Part shown: positions 1-7,201 of the stretch, piece by piece
How positions within the stretch are numbered: the first letter of the stretch is position 1
How the letters are laid out: every line of letters starts with the position of its first letter
Origin: JAXMEB01 sp046348545
Lineage (GTDB): Bacteria; Pseudomonadota; Gammaproteobacteria; Berkiellales; Berkiellaceae
Direction: 5' to 3'
NCBI GenBank assembly: GCA_046348545.1
Contig: JAXMEB010000009.1
Location: forward strand, 1-22,465
DNA: 22,465 nucleotides
Made by a program: the position numbers and the translations under genes
The notes under the pieces: generated by a model
What the model saw: the letters and a program-made list of their open reading frames with translations, nothing else
What the model was told of the DNA's origin: nothing
Databases searched by the model: none

Positions 1-1
1 A

Positions 2-244
2 CTTGGATTCTGGCTAGGTGGCAGAATAGTCTCACATCAGAGAATAGCCCCTTTTAACTTAGTCAGCTTGATGGATGGGTTCGGCGGTATATTATTGCTG
101 CGAAATGGTATAAATGAAATTAATTTTGGTTTCGAAGGAAATTTTGCAAAGACCCTGAAGTTCATCCAATATTTTAGTATTGGTCTTTGGATTAGCCTAA
201 TTGCTCCAAAAATATTTTCGAACAAGCAAGCCTCTAGGAATTAA
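2..244 (+). CDS. C-terminal part of an unidentified membrane-like protein (5' end outside window)
   Basis: A + strand frame is open from the window edge to a TAA at 242-244, giving about 80 residues with no start inside the window. The reading has two hydrophobic stretches, one around WLGGRIV near the edge and one around IGLWISLIAPKIF near the end, which suggests a membrane protein C-terminus. It ends 11 nt inside the convergent transporter gene on the other strand. The reverse strand is also open over much of this stretch (225 down to 37), but it encodes a basic low-complexity peptide that looks like a shadow. I do not recognise the family, and the coding call is tentative. Confidence 0.4.
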   Translation, partial: LGFWLGGRIVSHQRIAPFNLVSLMDGFGGILLLRNGINEINFGFEGNFAKTLKFIQYFSIGLWISLIAPKIFSNKQASRN

Positions 245-1004
245 CGACTTTTAAAGTAGGCTTTTCTTTTGATATACCAATCTTAAAGACATCGTAATTC
301 ACACCATAGTCAAAAGTATTAATGCCTTCCTTTTGCTTTAAATAATTTGCTATGAACCATTCTAATGGCGTGAAGAAAGCGGTTGCACAAATTTTGAAAA
401 GTGAGACAGATATAAATATCTGAATAATTTCAGAAAATGGTATTTTGCCATAAAACATAATAGGGTACGCGACTAAATTAAAAACGACCTCTCCTGGGCT
501 AGTTGATATTATACTTCTTAACCAATAAGCACGACCTTGCATTTTGATTTTTAATTTTGACAAGAAATAATTATTAAAGGACAGAGCGCAAATGGTTCCA
601 ATTGTCCCTGCGACGCAAATTAGAGGCATACCTCCCAAGATCAAATCATATGCAGCTTGATGCTGAAATGTTTCGGGTGAAGGGATTTGAACACAAATGC
701 CACATAAAGTCACAAAAGTTATGCTCGCAGCAATAAACCACCACATCATATTCCTAGATACCTCGTATCCATAGACCTCCGTGGTTATGTTGCTAAGGCA
801 ATATACAAGCGGCGTAACCATGATGCCTGCCGCGGATTTAAATGGTCCAAAAGATATTATTTTATAGACTAAAAGCCCTGTTACCATAGGAAACATCATA
901 TAGAACATGGCTATTCCGAGGAGATAATTCGATCTTATGCATTGAGTGCCCTTGATGCCATGTTGGATATCCGGCAAACTAGCTTTATTTAGGATCTGTT
1001 GCAT
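234..1004 (-). CDS. VUT family (YhhQ/QueT-like) queuosine precursor transporter
   Basis: A 256-residue polytopic inner-membrane protein of the Vut_1 (YhhQ) family, which imports queuosine precursors such as preQ0/preQ1 for tRNA modification. Family signatures are visible: SNITTEVYGYEVSR at residues 71-84 matches the conserved acidic/TEVYGY signature after the second membrane segment, and RAYWLRSIISTSPGE near residue 157 matches the conserved R-x-WLR...GE stretch. About six hydrophobic segments are present, in line with family size. The ATG at 1002-1004 overlaps the end of the upstream methyltransferase gene by 20 nt, so it is the last gene of a four-gene operon headed by the XRE regulator at 2872. 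It overlaps a convergent frame by 11 nt at its end. Substrate is inferred from family only. Confidence 0.85.
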   Translation of the reverse strand: MQQILNKASLPDIQHGIKGTQCIRSNYLLGIAMFYMMFPMVTGLLVYKIISFGPFKSAAGIMVTPLVYCLSNITTEVYGYEVSRNMMWWFIAASITFVTLCGICVQIPSPETFQHQAAYDLILGGMPLICVAGTIGTICALSFNNYFLSKLKIKMQGRAYWLRSIISTSPGEVVFNLVAYPIMFYGKIPFSEIIQIFISVSLFKICATAFFTPLEWFIANYLKQKEGINTFDYGVNYDVFKIGISKEKPTLKVVNS

Positions 1005-1713
1005 ATAGTAGCATCCGATTTTGCTTAATTTTTATTCCACTGGGTGTTGACAATCCTTGGATTGCATTTTTAATATTTATTTTGTCATGTTGATAATTAT
1101 ATCCACGAATAGTTGGTGTATTTGCTAGCAGTTTTAAGATCCCTTTTTGTGAGTAACAGGTGTTCCAAAAACCATTTTGTATTGAGACACTGCGAAAGAA
1201 TTTCTGAAATCGCTCATAAATGTTTGAAACATACTCTTCGCTTTTGAAATTCAAATATTGGCCTCGCAAACCGTTGCCATCAGCTCCAAAAAAGAGCTTG
1301 AAGTCTTTTTTGTCTTCACAACCAAGCAATTCTATCAAAACGAAGCCATCTTTTTTTAGAACCCTATGAATTTCCTTGGGATCCCATAAAGAGAGCATGC
1401 AGGCAACGGCGTCGAAAGTATTTCGCTGGAATGGCAAAGAATAATTATTGCCTTGGATTAGAAACATATTTTCTTTGAAAAGATTGCGCTTTGCAGCAGC
1501 CACCATGCTTTTGCTTATCTCAATGCCGACAATTTCTTTGTATTTGCTGTGAAGAGGAGCAATTTTAAAGCCTGTGCCAGTTCCAAGATCGAGAAGTCGC
1601 ATAGAATCTGAGGAAAGCTTTGATAGCAGATTGACTATATCCCAAGGTCGGGGGGTCATCAGATCATCCTTTCCTCTAAGAGAATCTGAATCATAGGTTG
1701 ATCGATACAACAT
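985..1713 (-). CDS. Class I SAM-dependent methyltransferase
   Basis: A Rossmann-type methyltransferase of 242 residues when started at the ATG at 1711-1713. Motif I reads LLDLGTGTGFK (around residues 40-50), the acidic end of strand 2 reads VGIEIS (E65), and a DAVACMLSLWDP segment fits motif IV. The C-terminal third (about residues 150-242) is not one I recognise, so the substrate is unknown. A longer reading from TTG at 1764 would overlap the upstream gene by 46 nt. The ATG at 1713 has an AGG about nine bases upstream and starts five bases after the upstream stop, so I prefer it. It lies between an unknown protein and a VUT transporter; a link to modified-nucleoside metabolism is only a guess from that neighbour. 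Confidence 0.75.
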   Translation of the reverse strand: MLYRSTYDSDSLRGKDDLMTPRPWDIVNLLSKLSSDSMRLLDLGTGTGFKIAPLHSKYKEIVGIEISKSMVAAAKRNLFKENMFLIQGNNYSLPFQRNTFDAVACMLSLWDPKEIHRVLKKDGFVLIELLGCEDKKDFKLFFGADGNGLRGQYLNFKSEEYVSNIYERFQKFFRSVSIQNGFWNTCYSQKGILKLLANTPTIRGYNYQHDKINIKNAIQGLSTPSGIKIKQNRMLLYATDPK

Positions 1714-1718
1714 TGATT

Positions 1719-2228
1719 TTACCTGATATTCACGACGTTTCTTTTTGTTTCTTTGTCGGAACAAGACTTGATCTTGTCTCGCTCCATTTGTAAAAGTTTG
1801 TTAAAAATTATCATCATGATAGTCTGGCTGTCACAATCGTTAAATTGACTAATAAGACTCATATTTTGATGAATTGTGCTAATTTTTATGTGCATTTGTT
1901 CATTTGATTCAATGTCCTTAACCAGCAGTATAGGCTCATCTTCATTAAAGATGACGCTTTCGATGAGAAGGGGAAACAATACTCTCTGGTGTTGATATGC
2001 GTCAAGAATAATATGTGAATCTTGGTTAGAGAAACCTTGTATGTGCAATAATGCTTTAACAACGTCGTTAAGGGGCTCTATTGTTGAGATTCTTTTCCCG
2101 ATACAATGATATCTTACTTTGAAAGTATTATCTGAAGAATCTGAAACTACTTCAATCAACCTAAAAACTATGCTAGAAGACTGCAGAATCGCACAAATAC
2201 TTTCTTTGAGTGCCTTAAGGATATTCAT
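1719..2228 (-). CDS. Hypothetical protein, second gene of an XRE-headed operon
   Basis: A 169-residue soluble protein with no domain that I recognise. The first ~40 residues are amphipathic (ILKALKESICAILQSSSIVF), the middle is alternating hydrophobic and looks alpha/beta, and the last ~20 residues are strongly charged. The ATG at 2226-2228 lies two bases after the stop of the regulator gene, and its own stop lies five bases before the methyltransferase start, so the genes are translationally packed. In the right-hand operon of this window the same slot, directly after the XRE regulator, holds another protein of similar size that resembles a sensor domain. By position this one may be a sensor or partner of the regulator, but no sequence motif supports it. 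Confidence 0.6.
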   Translation of the reverse strand: MNILKALKESICAILQSSSIVFRLIEVVSDSSDNTFKVRYHCIGKRISTIEPLNDVVKALLHIQGFSNQDSHIILDAYQHQRVLFPLLIESVIFNEDEPILLVKDIESNEQMHIKISTIHQNMSLISQFNDCDSQTIMMIIFNKLLQMERDKIKSCSDKETKRNVVNIR

Positions 2229-2230
2229 AT

Positions 2231-2872
2231 TTAGAAGTTAGACAAAGATTGAACAAGTGTGGCTATAACTCTATCTTTAGGGTGAAGAGCTTCTATTTTC
2301 TCATGGGCTAATTCTTGATTAATTGATTTTACGTAATACTTCGGTTCATCGATGATGAGCTGTTTTAAGCTTGGTATGTTGTGCTTTTGAAATTTGACCA
2401 ATACAAATGCACGGTTATACGGTTTTTTATGTGGGTCAAAAATCAGGATTGTATTCTCTTTGAAAAAAGGAAGTAGCCCCCCTCCAGCTAACTTTAAAGC
2501 AAATGCATGATCGCTTAGCTCGACATTGCAAGTCACGAAAGAATTTAGATTAACTAGTTTAGTTGAATCTATATCATCAAAGAGGCTCATTATGTTTTCC
2601 CAATCTATAACACGAACTTGCTTAGAAAAGCTTATGGTCGAATTTTGCTCGCTCAAGAGGGCACTAATGCTAATCCCAAATGCTGCGGCTAAAGTTTTTA
2701 ATGTTGAATAGGTTGGGTTTGAATTTGGATCACTTAATATTTTTTGGATTGTTCCTAGCGCGATTCCTGTCTTTTTAGCCAACTTGGGGATGTTCAGCCC
2801 TTTTTCTCGCATAAGTAAGCCGAGACGCACAGACAGGGCACTTTGCTGCGCTTCAAGTTTCAAATTGGTCAT
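2231..2872 (-). CDS. XRE-family repressor with degenerate S24/LexA-like C-terminal domain
   Basis: A 213-residue regulator. An N-terminal XRE helix-turn-helix (about residues 13-73: RLGLLMREKGLNIPKLAKKTG... TIQKILSD) is followed by a peptidase-S24-like fold (about 122-190: FALKLAGGGLLPFFKEN, LIFDPHKKPYNRAFVLVKF, SLKQLIID). In cleavable LexA/CI proteins the first strand carries G-[DN]-S-M with the nucleophilic serine. Here the matching site is A-G-G-G-L (129-133), with no serine, while the lysine (K170) is retained. It is therefore probably not self-cleaving and may instead bind a ligand or just dimerise. It heads a four-gene operon and diverges from the leader of initiator copy 1, which makes it the obvious candidate to bind the palindromes in between. 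Confidence 0.82.
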   Translation of the reverse strand: MTNLKLEAQQSALSVRLGLLMREKGLNIPKLAKKTGIALGTIQKILSDPNSNPTYSTLKTLAAAFGISISALLSEQNSTISFSKQVRVIDWENIMSLFDDIDSTKLVNLNSFVTCNVELSDHAFALKLAGGGLLPFFKENTILIFDPHKKPYNRAFVLVKFQKHNIPSLKQLIIDEPKYYVKSINQELAHEKIEALHPKDRVIATLVQSLSNF

Positions 2873-2950
2873 TTAATTCTCGATATGTAATGTTGTGTGT
2901 GCTGTCCATTTTTTGTCATTAAATTGTTACATTATAATGACTGGTGTGCT

Positions 2951-2979
2951 AATATAATGAAATCTGACATTTTAATCAA
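2951..2979 (-). promoter_or_regulatory. Candidate sigma70-type promoter of the left XRE operon
   Basis: On the minus strand TTGATT (2974-2979), a 17-nt spacer and TATATT (2951-2956) precede the regulator start at 2872, implying a leader of roughly 70 nt. A second TATAAT-like box lies closer to the gene, so the start point is uncertain. Confidence 0.4.
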
Positions 2980-3091
2980 GCTGCTCAACCTTGCTCGATT
3001 AAAATCTGTTTTTTTGGTTAAAATTTTAAATATAAAAATAGCGGTATTATAGATGAGATGTGGAACCCTAAGAAAACAACCTGATATATCA

Positions 3092-3121
3092 TTGCCACCG
3101 ATCTTATCTCTTGATAAGATC
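3092..3121 (+). promoter_or_regulatory. Candidate promoter with an internal operator, initiator copy 1
   Basis: TTGCCA (3092-3097), a 17-nt spacer and TAAGAT (3115-3120) form a plausible sigma70 promoter. The perfect inverted repeat GATCTTATC - 4 nt - GATAAGATC (3100-3121) fills the spacer and covers the -10 box, the classic place for a repressor. Copy 3 has the same arrangement (19703-19731) with an unrelated palindrome, which strengthens the call. The gap from 2873 to 3350 otherwise holds the divergent operon promoter and the leader elements listed separately. Confidence 0.5.
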
Positions 3122-3146
3122 TTAAAGTTTAATACCGAAAAATCAT

Positions 3147-3178
3147 GCTTACGGAGTGAGCTTAACCACCCCGCAAGC
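3147..3178 (+). promoter_or_regulatory. Structured leader RNA hairpin, copy 1
   Basis: GCTTACGG pairs with CCGCAAGC with one mismatch, the stem extends through GTG/CAC, and an ~8-nt loop closes it. It starts about 20 nt after the predicted transcription start. The counterpart at 19757-19786 folds the same way. At the third pair, T-A here is replaced by C-G there (compensatory), while each copy has a single mismatch at a different position. The short ORF ATG follows 39 nt downstream here and 40 nt in the other copy. Confidence 0.45.
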
Positions 3179-3216
3179 ACTAACCACAATGAACCTTAAA
3201 CGGATAAGGAAGCATC

Positions 3217-3282
3217 ATGGCTGCATGCATCATAAATGAAGTATTCGAAGTTAGGAAGCTTGATCGAGCTTTTTTCTTCTGA
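3217..3282 (+). CDS. 21-residue leader peptide upstream of initiator copy 1
   Basis: ATG at 3217 opens a 21-codon frame ending in TGA at 3280-3282, behind a good ribosome-binding site (AAGGA, 7 nt before the ATG). The peptide starts MAACIINEV and ends in three phenylalanines. The same frame of the same length occurs at 19826-19891 with only two differences (E to Q, R to L), although much of the surrounding sequence has diverged. Its last codons run through a terminator-like hairpin and T-tract (3256-3275). This recalls leader-peptide control of plasmid rep genes or attenuation. Both nucleotide changes alter amino acids, so conservation may be of RNA rather than peptide. Translation is unproven. 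Confidence 0.45.
   Translation: MAACIINEVFEVRKLDRAFFF
3256..3275 (+). terminator. Terminator/attenuator-like hairpin inside the leader ORF, copy 1
   Basis: AAGCT - TGATCG - AGCTT followed by a run of T, extendable by two G-U pairs (GG/TT). The stem is short, so it is more likely a conditional attenuator than a strong terminator. It lies within the last codons of the leader peptide, and the initiator start is 75 nt further on. Confidence 0.4.
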
Positions 3283-3835
3283 CGCGAGACGACAAATAGA
3301 AGATTTTTGATTTGTTATAATTCTTGCTAACAGAAGAAGGGATTCTTTTTATGTTCATCAATCCGTCTGCGGCGGTGATTAATCACGCGCTTCAAACAGG
3401 CTATTACATTCCGTTTTCGAACGAAGAGTTCGATCACGTTATATTTTCAGCGAAGCTTTCGCCACAAGAGAAGCTTATTTGGCTATACCTTTCGAGCTTA
3501 GCGAGACGACATCGAGATTTTGCAGTTGCCTTGACGCGCGATCAGCTTGCAAGGCAGTTTGGCCTTAACGAGCGATCGATCACCAGAGCAATTTCGAGCC
3601 TAATCGAAGAGAAATTTTTGTCATCAAAGTATGACGACCAACGCAGGGTGACGGTCTACTTCGTACAGCTTGATAGCGATGGCTTGCACAAACTCAGCAA
3701 TGCAAGGAAGCGAGGTGAACGTATCAATTTCCTCGAGCAGGATCAATCAAAGCCATTAACTAATAAAGTTAATCTACAAAGTTGCCTAGTTGAAGGTGAT
3801 AGACGAGCATATCAAAGATTGAGTGACTCAATTGA

Positions 3836-3918
3836 GGGGAGACAAAATTGTCCTCCCAGGGGAGACAAAAATGTCCCCCCACCCGAGACAAAATTGTCTC
3901 CCCTATATAATAATATTA
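3836..3918 (+). other. Candidate embedded replication origin, copy 1: three 23-bp iterons plus A+T-rich tract
   Basis: Three consecutive 23-nt units (3836-3858, 3859-3881, 3882-3904) share the core GAGACAAAA(T/A)TGTC, itself close to the palindrome GAGACAAAATTGTCTC, within C/G-rich edges. The A+T-rich run starting at 3904 continues after the inserted element at 5225-5265. The period is not a multiple of three, so each unit is read in a different frame and the repeat cannot be explained by a repeated peptide. Iterons followed by an A+T-rich unwinding region is the standard layout of iteron origins. Confidence 0.6.
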
Positions 3919-3986
3919 TGGCGTGTTGACATTTCGCCGCTCCGCACCACGCCTACGTGCCGCGGCTTGTCCGCGGCATCCAGGTG

Positions 3987-4277
3987 TTATGAGCAGATTT
4001 CTTGATATAAATCGCTCCAGGTTGGGTTAAATTCCTCAATCAAATTCAACTTCCACTGCCTGCACCAATTTTTGAATCGTTTTTCTCGTCTAGCTGCCTC
4101 AACGTACAACTCATGTGCTTCATAATAAACAAGCTGATTTACGTTATATTTTTCCGTAAAACCACAAATTACCTTATTTTTATGCTCCCAAACCCTTTTT
4201 ACAAGATCTGTTGTAGACCCCACATAAAGCGTTCCGTTTCGCTGGCTAGATAAGATATAAACATAATATGACCTCAT
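3987..4277 (-). CDS. GIY-YIG nuclease domain protein (UPF0213-like)
   Basis: A 96-residue single-domain GIY-YIG protein. The two family strands are visible: YYVYILSS (4-11) stands for the GIY strand and GTLYVGST (15-22) for the YIG strand. The conserved arginine/histidine helix (DLVKRVWEHK) follows, and there is a C-terminal basic segment (AARREKRFKNW). Single-domain members of this type resemble UvrC/homing endonuclease catalytic domains, but their cellular role is largely unknown. The gene lies inside the 1306-bp element, with its stop only three bases from the left inverted repeat, and is transcribed in the same direction as the broken transposase. It appears intact. Whether it helps move the element is open. 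Confidence 0.8.
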   Translation of the reverse strand: MRSYYVYILSSQRNGTLYVGSTTDLVKRVWEHKNKVICGFTEKYNVNQLVYYEAHELYVEAARREKRFKNWCRQWKLNLIEEFNPTWSDLYQEICS

Positions 4278-4315
4278 TAAATTTGCTTATCCATACTGTC
4301 TTTTGAACAACATTA

Positions 4316-5062
4316 TCACATTGGCAGCCACAGATAAGAACAGGCTATTGCCAGCATTGAAGCATAATTACGCTTCAATTTGTCATATCTTGTTGCAATT
4401 GCTCGAAAATGTTTGAGTCGTGCAAAAATGTTTTCAACCAGATGCCTATATTTATACAAGGACCAGTCTATGTCTGCATTTCCTGTTTTTGAGTTCTTTT
4501 TCCTTGGAATCACTGGTATTGATGCTTTTTTCGAATGAGTTCTCGAACCTGTTTACTGTCATAACCTTTATCAGCAATCGTATAATCTGCGGCGGAAGTT
4601 TCTCATTAATTCTGGCGCCGCTTTGCAATCATGAACTTCTCCACCAGTTAAATCAAACTCAATTGGGAAGCTATATGCGTCAACAGCCATGTGAATTTTC
4701 GTTGTGTTTCCGCCTACAGACTTTCCAATAGCTTGATTCTCTTTACTCGCTGCACCAGCACTGTGCTGGTGAGCCCTTACAATACTGGCATCAATAAACG
4801 TCCATTCAAGATCAGGATCTTGCACCAAAGATTTAAAAATTTTAACCAACTTGTTCTTTGAAGACCAACGATTGAATTTTTGGAATATTGAATTCCAGCA
4901 TCCAAATTCTGCTGGTAGGTCTCGCCAAGGACAGCCTACTCGCAAACGATATAACATCACTTCAACCATGAGGCGCAATTCGGGCTTGTCATAGATCCCT
5001 TGTTGTTGCATGATCGTCCTTAGCTTCGACCACAGTTCATCACTGAGCATGAGTCGGGCCAT
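4316..5062 (-). pseudogene. IS5-family (IS427-like) transposase, frame-disrupted
   Basis: The minus-strand reading starts MARLMLSDELWSKLRTIMQ and runs in one frame to about 4600, includes the first DDE acids (WTFIDASIVRAH and VDAYSFPIEFD), then stops. The continuation TIADKGYDSKQVRELIRKK is in a second frame, and the last part (VIPRKKNSK... RHLVENIFARLKHFRA, with the catalytic glutamate) in a third. The second shift falls on A-AAA-AAG near 4530 and is exactly -1, so it could be programmed frameshifting of the kind used by IS427-group elements. The first shift (around 4595-4605) has no slippery motif and looks like a real mutation. The protein is probably non-functional. Confidence 0.75.
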
Positions 5063-5063
5063 T

Positions 5064-5108
5064 GCAAACTCGTATGTTATTTTAGACGAATAAATTTTAC
5101 GAGTTTGC
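5064..5108. repeat. 11-bp perfect inverted repeat upstream of the IS5-type transposase
   Basis: GCAAACTCGTA (5064-5074) and TACGAGTTTGC (5098-5108) flank a 23-nt spacer immediately upstream of the transposase ATG at 5062. It may be an operator or the inner end of the original IS5 element. I found no matching copy at the other side, so the true IS5 end is undefined. Confidence 0.45.
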
Positions 5109-5910
5109 TCTCATTAATCAATGAATTGCATTCAAATCTCTGATTTAGAAATTTAACAACTGGATGCCGCGGACAAGCCGCGGCACGTAGGCGTGGTGCG
5201 GAGCGGCGAAATGTCAACACGCCCTAATAATAATTCTGATATTAAAAATAAACATCTCTATCATCAAGATTCAGATATTTCTACCGCAGAAGAAGCATTG
5301 CCGATGCTAGACGCTGACGCGTTGATCTTGGAATTTCAAGAAAGGGTTGAAGCGATACAGTCGCAAGACCCCAATCTCACTCCACTGAAAGCGACCTTTC
5401 AAGCGAGGAAACAATTTAGCGAAGAGCAGCTGGCTTGTATTGACCATCATCACCTCACCACTAATCCTGCACAGGCAGCGCCACAAGCGCCGATAACAGT
5501 TTCACCCAAGCCCGAAGCGCCTGAAATCAAAAAACCGCTTCAATCGCAATTGGTTTCATTTCAGCTCGAAGGGCAGTGTTATCTGGTGGAGGAGAGGGTC
5601 AAGAACAAAGCCCTATCTCAGTTGCAAAGCTTGCATCACAATCAATGCATCAAGGGCGAGGCTTCTTCAAAATCTTTGCTCACACTAACCAGTGAAGTAT
5701 TTTATTACCTCGCCAAAGCGGGGAGCACAACCGATAAATCTATCTCGCAAGCCTCCAGACTCAATATGGCTATCCATTTGCTCCTCAAGGGCGATTGGCA
5801 AACCCCGAATGGGATGACGAAGCAGACTATCATTGAGCGAGAACAGAGGTGCCAGAGGGAAAAGAAAGCTCAAGCCCGATATGTGCCTATGAGCGAATGG
5901 AGGGTTCAGT

Positions 5911-6114
5911 ATGCATGAAGCACCACAACCTGAACTCAGCCCTCGAGAGCAGCTTATTGCCCTGCATCAAATTGGCTTCACAGAAGAAGCAATCGCGTAT
6001 GGTCTCCAGGTCAGTCAGTCCACCATCAGCAGGCTCATGCGAGGGCTCACCAACCCCAAATACGTCACCGCCAAAATGATTGCGGAGTTCTTTGAGCGAT
6101 ATCGAACACCCTAA
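5911..6114 (+). CDS. Small HTH protein of the initiator module, copy 1
   Basis: A 67-residue protein whose middle is a helix-turn-helix: FTEEAIAYGLQVSQSTISRLMRG, followed by a second basic/helical stretch. It resembles XRE/Cro-sized DNA-binding proteins or sigma-like HTH_23 folds. The ATG overlaps the end of the initiator gene as ATGCATGA (8 nt), pointing to translational coupling. Near-identical partners lie at the same place after copies 2 and 3, so the pair is a conserved module. Possible jobs are copy-number or transcription control of the module, or loading a host replication protein as lambda P does after O, although it is far too short for a P-like loader. Function is inferred from position only. 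Confidence 0.7.
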   Translation: MHEAPQPELSPREQLIALHQIGFTEEAIAYGLQVSQSTISRLMRGLTNPKYVTAKMIAEFFERYRTP

Positions 6115-6229
6115 AGCGTGCAGGGTCAAGGGTCGAATAAATCATTTAAATACAATGAGTTAAGTTAATGGCTGTGATGCAGCAGACATGGTATGATTGT
6201 GATGAATTTTAAAGGGGTTTGTAGCGAGT

Positions 6230-7180
6230 ATGTCACGATATTTAGATCCAAAAAGCGATGTGGTCTTTAAGAAAATATTTGGGGAGCATCCTCATCTTTT
6301 GAAGAGCTTTCTGAATGCGTTATTGCCGTTGCCTGAGGACAGGCAGATTGTAGATTTAGAATATTTGCCATCAGAACAAATTCCAGTCATTCCCGATTTT
6401 AAGCGTACGATAGTCGACGTGAAGTGTAGAGATGCTCAAGGTCAGATATTTATTGTGGAAATGCAGGTTGAGTGGGGCACGAGTTTTATGCAGCGACTTT
6501 TGTTTGGTGCAGCTCAAGCCTATGTGAAGCAGTTAAAACCTGGGGAGCATTATCGATTTTTGAATCCGGTTTATGGTTTGGCGTTGGTGGATAGTATTTT
6601 TGATGAGAAGACGCCGGATTGGTATCACCATTATGGTCTGGTTAAGCTAGATAATCCTGCGCAAGAGATTATCAATGGCTTGACGTTAGTTTTTGTTGAG
6701 TTGCCGAAATTTCAGGCTCACAGCCGTGAAGATAAGAAGTTGAAGGTATTATGGCTTCGGTTTATGCGAGAGATAACGAGTGAGACCAAGGTGGTTGACC
6801 CCGCCTTATTAGCTGTTCCAGAGATAAACGAGGCTGTGATGCTCGCAGAGGAGGCAGCTTATACACCCGCTGAGCTAGATGCTTATGAGGGTTATTGGAA
6901 GCAGGTTAGCTCCGAGAAAACACTCAGAGAAGATGCTAGAGCTGAAGGCCTAGCCAAGGGGCTAGCCGAAGGAAGAGTCGAGGGAAGGGCCGAGGGAAGG
7001 GCCGAGGGAAGGGCCGAGGGAAGGGCCGAGGGAAGGGCTGAGGGAAGAGTCGAGGGAAGGGCTGAAGGCGAGCAGGCGGCGTTAATTGCCGTTGCTCAAA
7101 AGATGAAATCGCAAGGGCTGAGCCTCGAAATCATATCCAGCACAACAGGGCTCTCGCTGGAGCAGGTTCAAAAGCTTTGA
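6230..7180 (+). CDS. Rpn family recombination-promoting nuclease / putative transposase, copy 1
   Basis: A 316-residue member of the Rpn/PDDEXK_2 family, PD-(D/E)XK DNA endonucleases of E. coli RpnA-E type. The N-terminal motif reads DPKSDVVFKKIFG, and the active-site core reads IVDVKCRDAQGQIFIVEMQ with D63, E77 and Q79 (E-x-Q in place of E-x-K, usual in this family). After residue ~230 comes a low-complexity stretch of eight EGR(A/V) units, then a helical C-terminal tail (MKSQGLSLEIISSTTGLSLEQVQKL). Preceding the gene is an extended -10 (TGGTATGAT, 6189-6197). Its DNA is nearly identical to copy 2 except for the first ~65 bases, suggesting gene conversion. Recent work on E. coli relatives links Rpn proteins to phage defence, with C-terminal isoforms as inhibitors. 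Confidence 0.88.
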   Translation: MSRYLDPKSDVVFKKIFGEHPHLLKSFLNALLPLPEDRQIVDLEYLPSEQIPVIPDFKRTIVDVKCRDAQGQIFIVEMQVEWGTSFMQRLLFGAAQAYVKQLKPGEHYRFLNPVYGLALVDSIFDEKTPDWYHHYGLVKLDNPAQEIINGLTLVFVELPKFQAHSREDKKLKVLWLRFMREITSETKVVDPALLAVPEINEAVMLAEEAAYTPAELDAYEGYWKQVSSEKTLREDARAEGLAKGLAEGRVEGRAEGRAEGRAEGRAEGRAEGRVEGRAEGEQAALIAVAQKMKSQGLSLEIISSTTGLSLEQVQKL

Positions 7181-7201
7181 CTGAATGCGTGGTTAAAGAG
7201 G

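Larger units (their letters stand above)
3919..5224. mobile_element. 1306-bp element with 64-bp perfect terminal inverted repeats, carrying GIY-YIG gene and IS5-type transposase
   Basis: The ends 3920-3983 and 5160-5223 are perfect 64-bp inverted repeats, starting GGCGTGTTGACATTTCGCCG. Each arm contains its own small hairpin, GCCGCGG - CTTGT - CCGCGGC. Comparison with the uninterrupted copy 2 sequence shows a 2-bp TA target duplication (3917-3918 and 5225-5226). Arms this long are unusual for the IS5 family, whose inverted repeats are short, so the transposase may be a passenger within a REP-like palindrome-bounded unit. The element splits the A+T-rich part of the candidate origin and inactivates initiator copy 1. 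Confidence 0.8.
3351..5918 (+). pseudogene. Replication-initiator-like protein copy 1, split by a transposable element
   Basis: The ATG at 3351 is preceded by AGAAGAAGGG, a ribosome-binding site shared by all three copies; the frame extends upstream to a TTG, but copy 3 confirms the later ATG. Residues ~36-95 form a winged helix of the HTH_36 type (LSPQEKLIWLYL...TRDQLARQFGLNERSITRAISSLIEEKFLSS), as in plasmid and phage initiators. The middle carries 23-bp direct repeats. The conserved C-terminus (from KHLYHQDSD) has no fold that I recognise. An element at 3919-5224 with a TA duplication interrupts the gene. Removing it and one TA restores exactly 420 codons (419 residues plus stop), so the gene was intact until recently. 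The initiator role is inferred from the wHTH plus embedded repeats. Confidence 0.75.

Noticed and set aside
37..225. 62-codon minus-strand frame after the VUT transporter
   Set aside because: Basic, low-complexity product; the opposite strand has an open frame to the window edge with membrane-like segments.
2932..3189. 85-codon minus-strand frame in the gap before initiator copy 1
   Set aside because: It runs through the promoter, operator and hairpin that are conserved in function with copy 3; no ribosome-binding site and no protein-like composition.
3836..3904. Three regularly spaced repeats considered as a CRISPR array
   Set aside because: The units are contiguous 23-mers with no unique spacers, lie inside a coding frame and have no cas genes nearby; iterons fit better.
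6955..7075. Repeated GGAAGGGCCGAG units considered as DNA minisatellite with no coding role
   Set aside because: The 12-bp unit keeps the frame and encodes EGRA/EGRV in all copies; it is a coding repeat.
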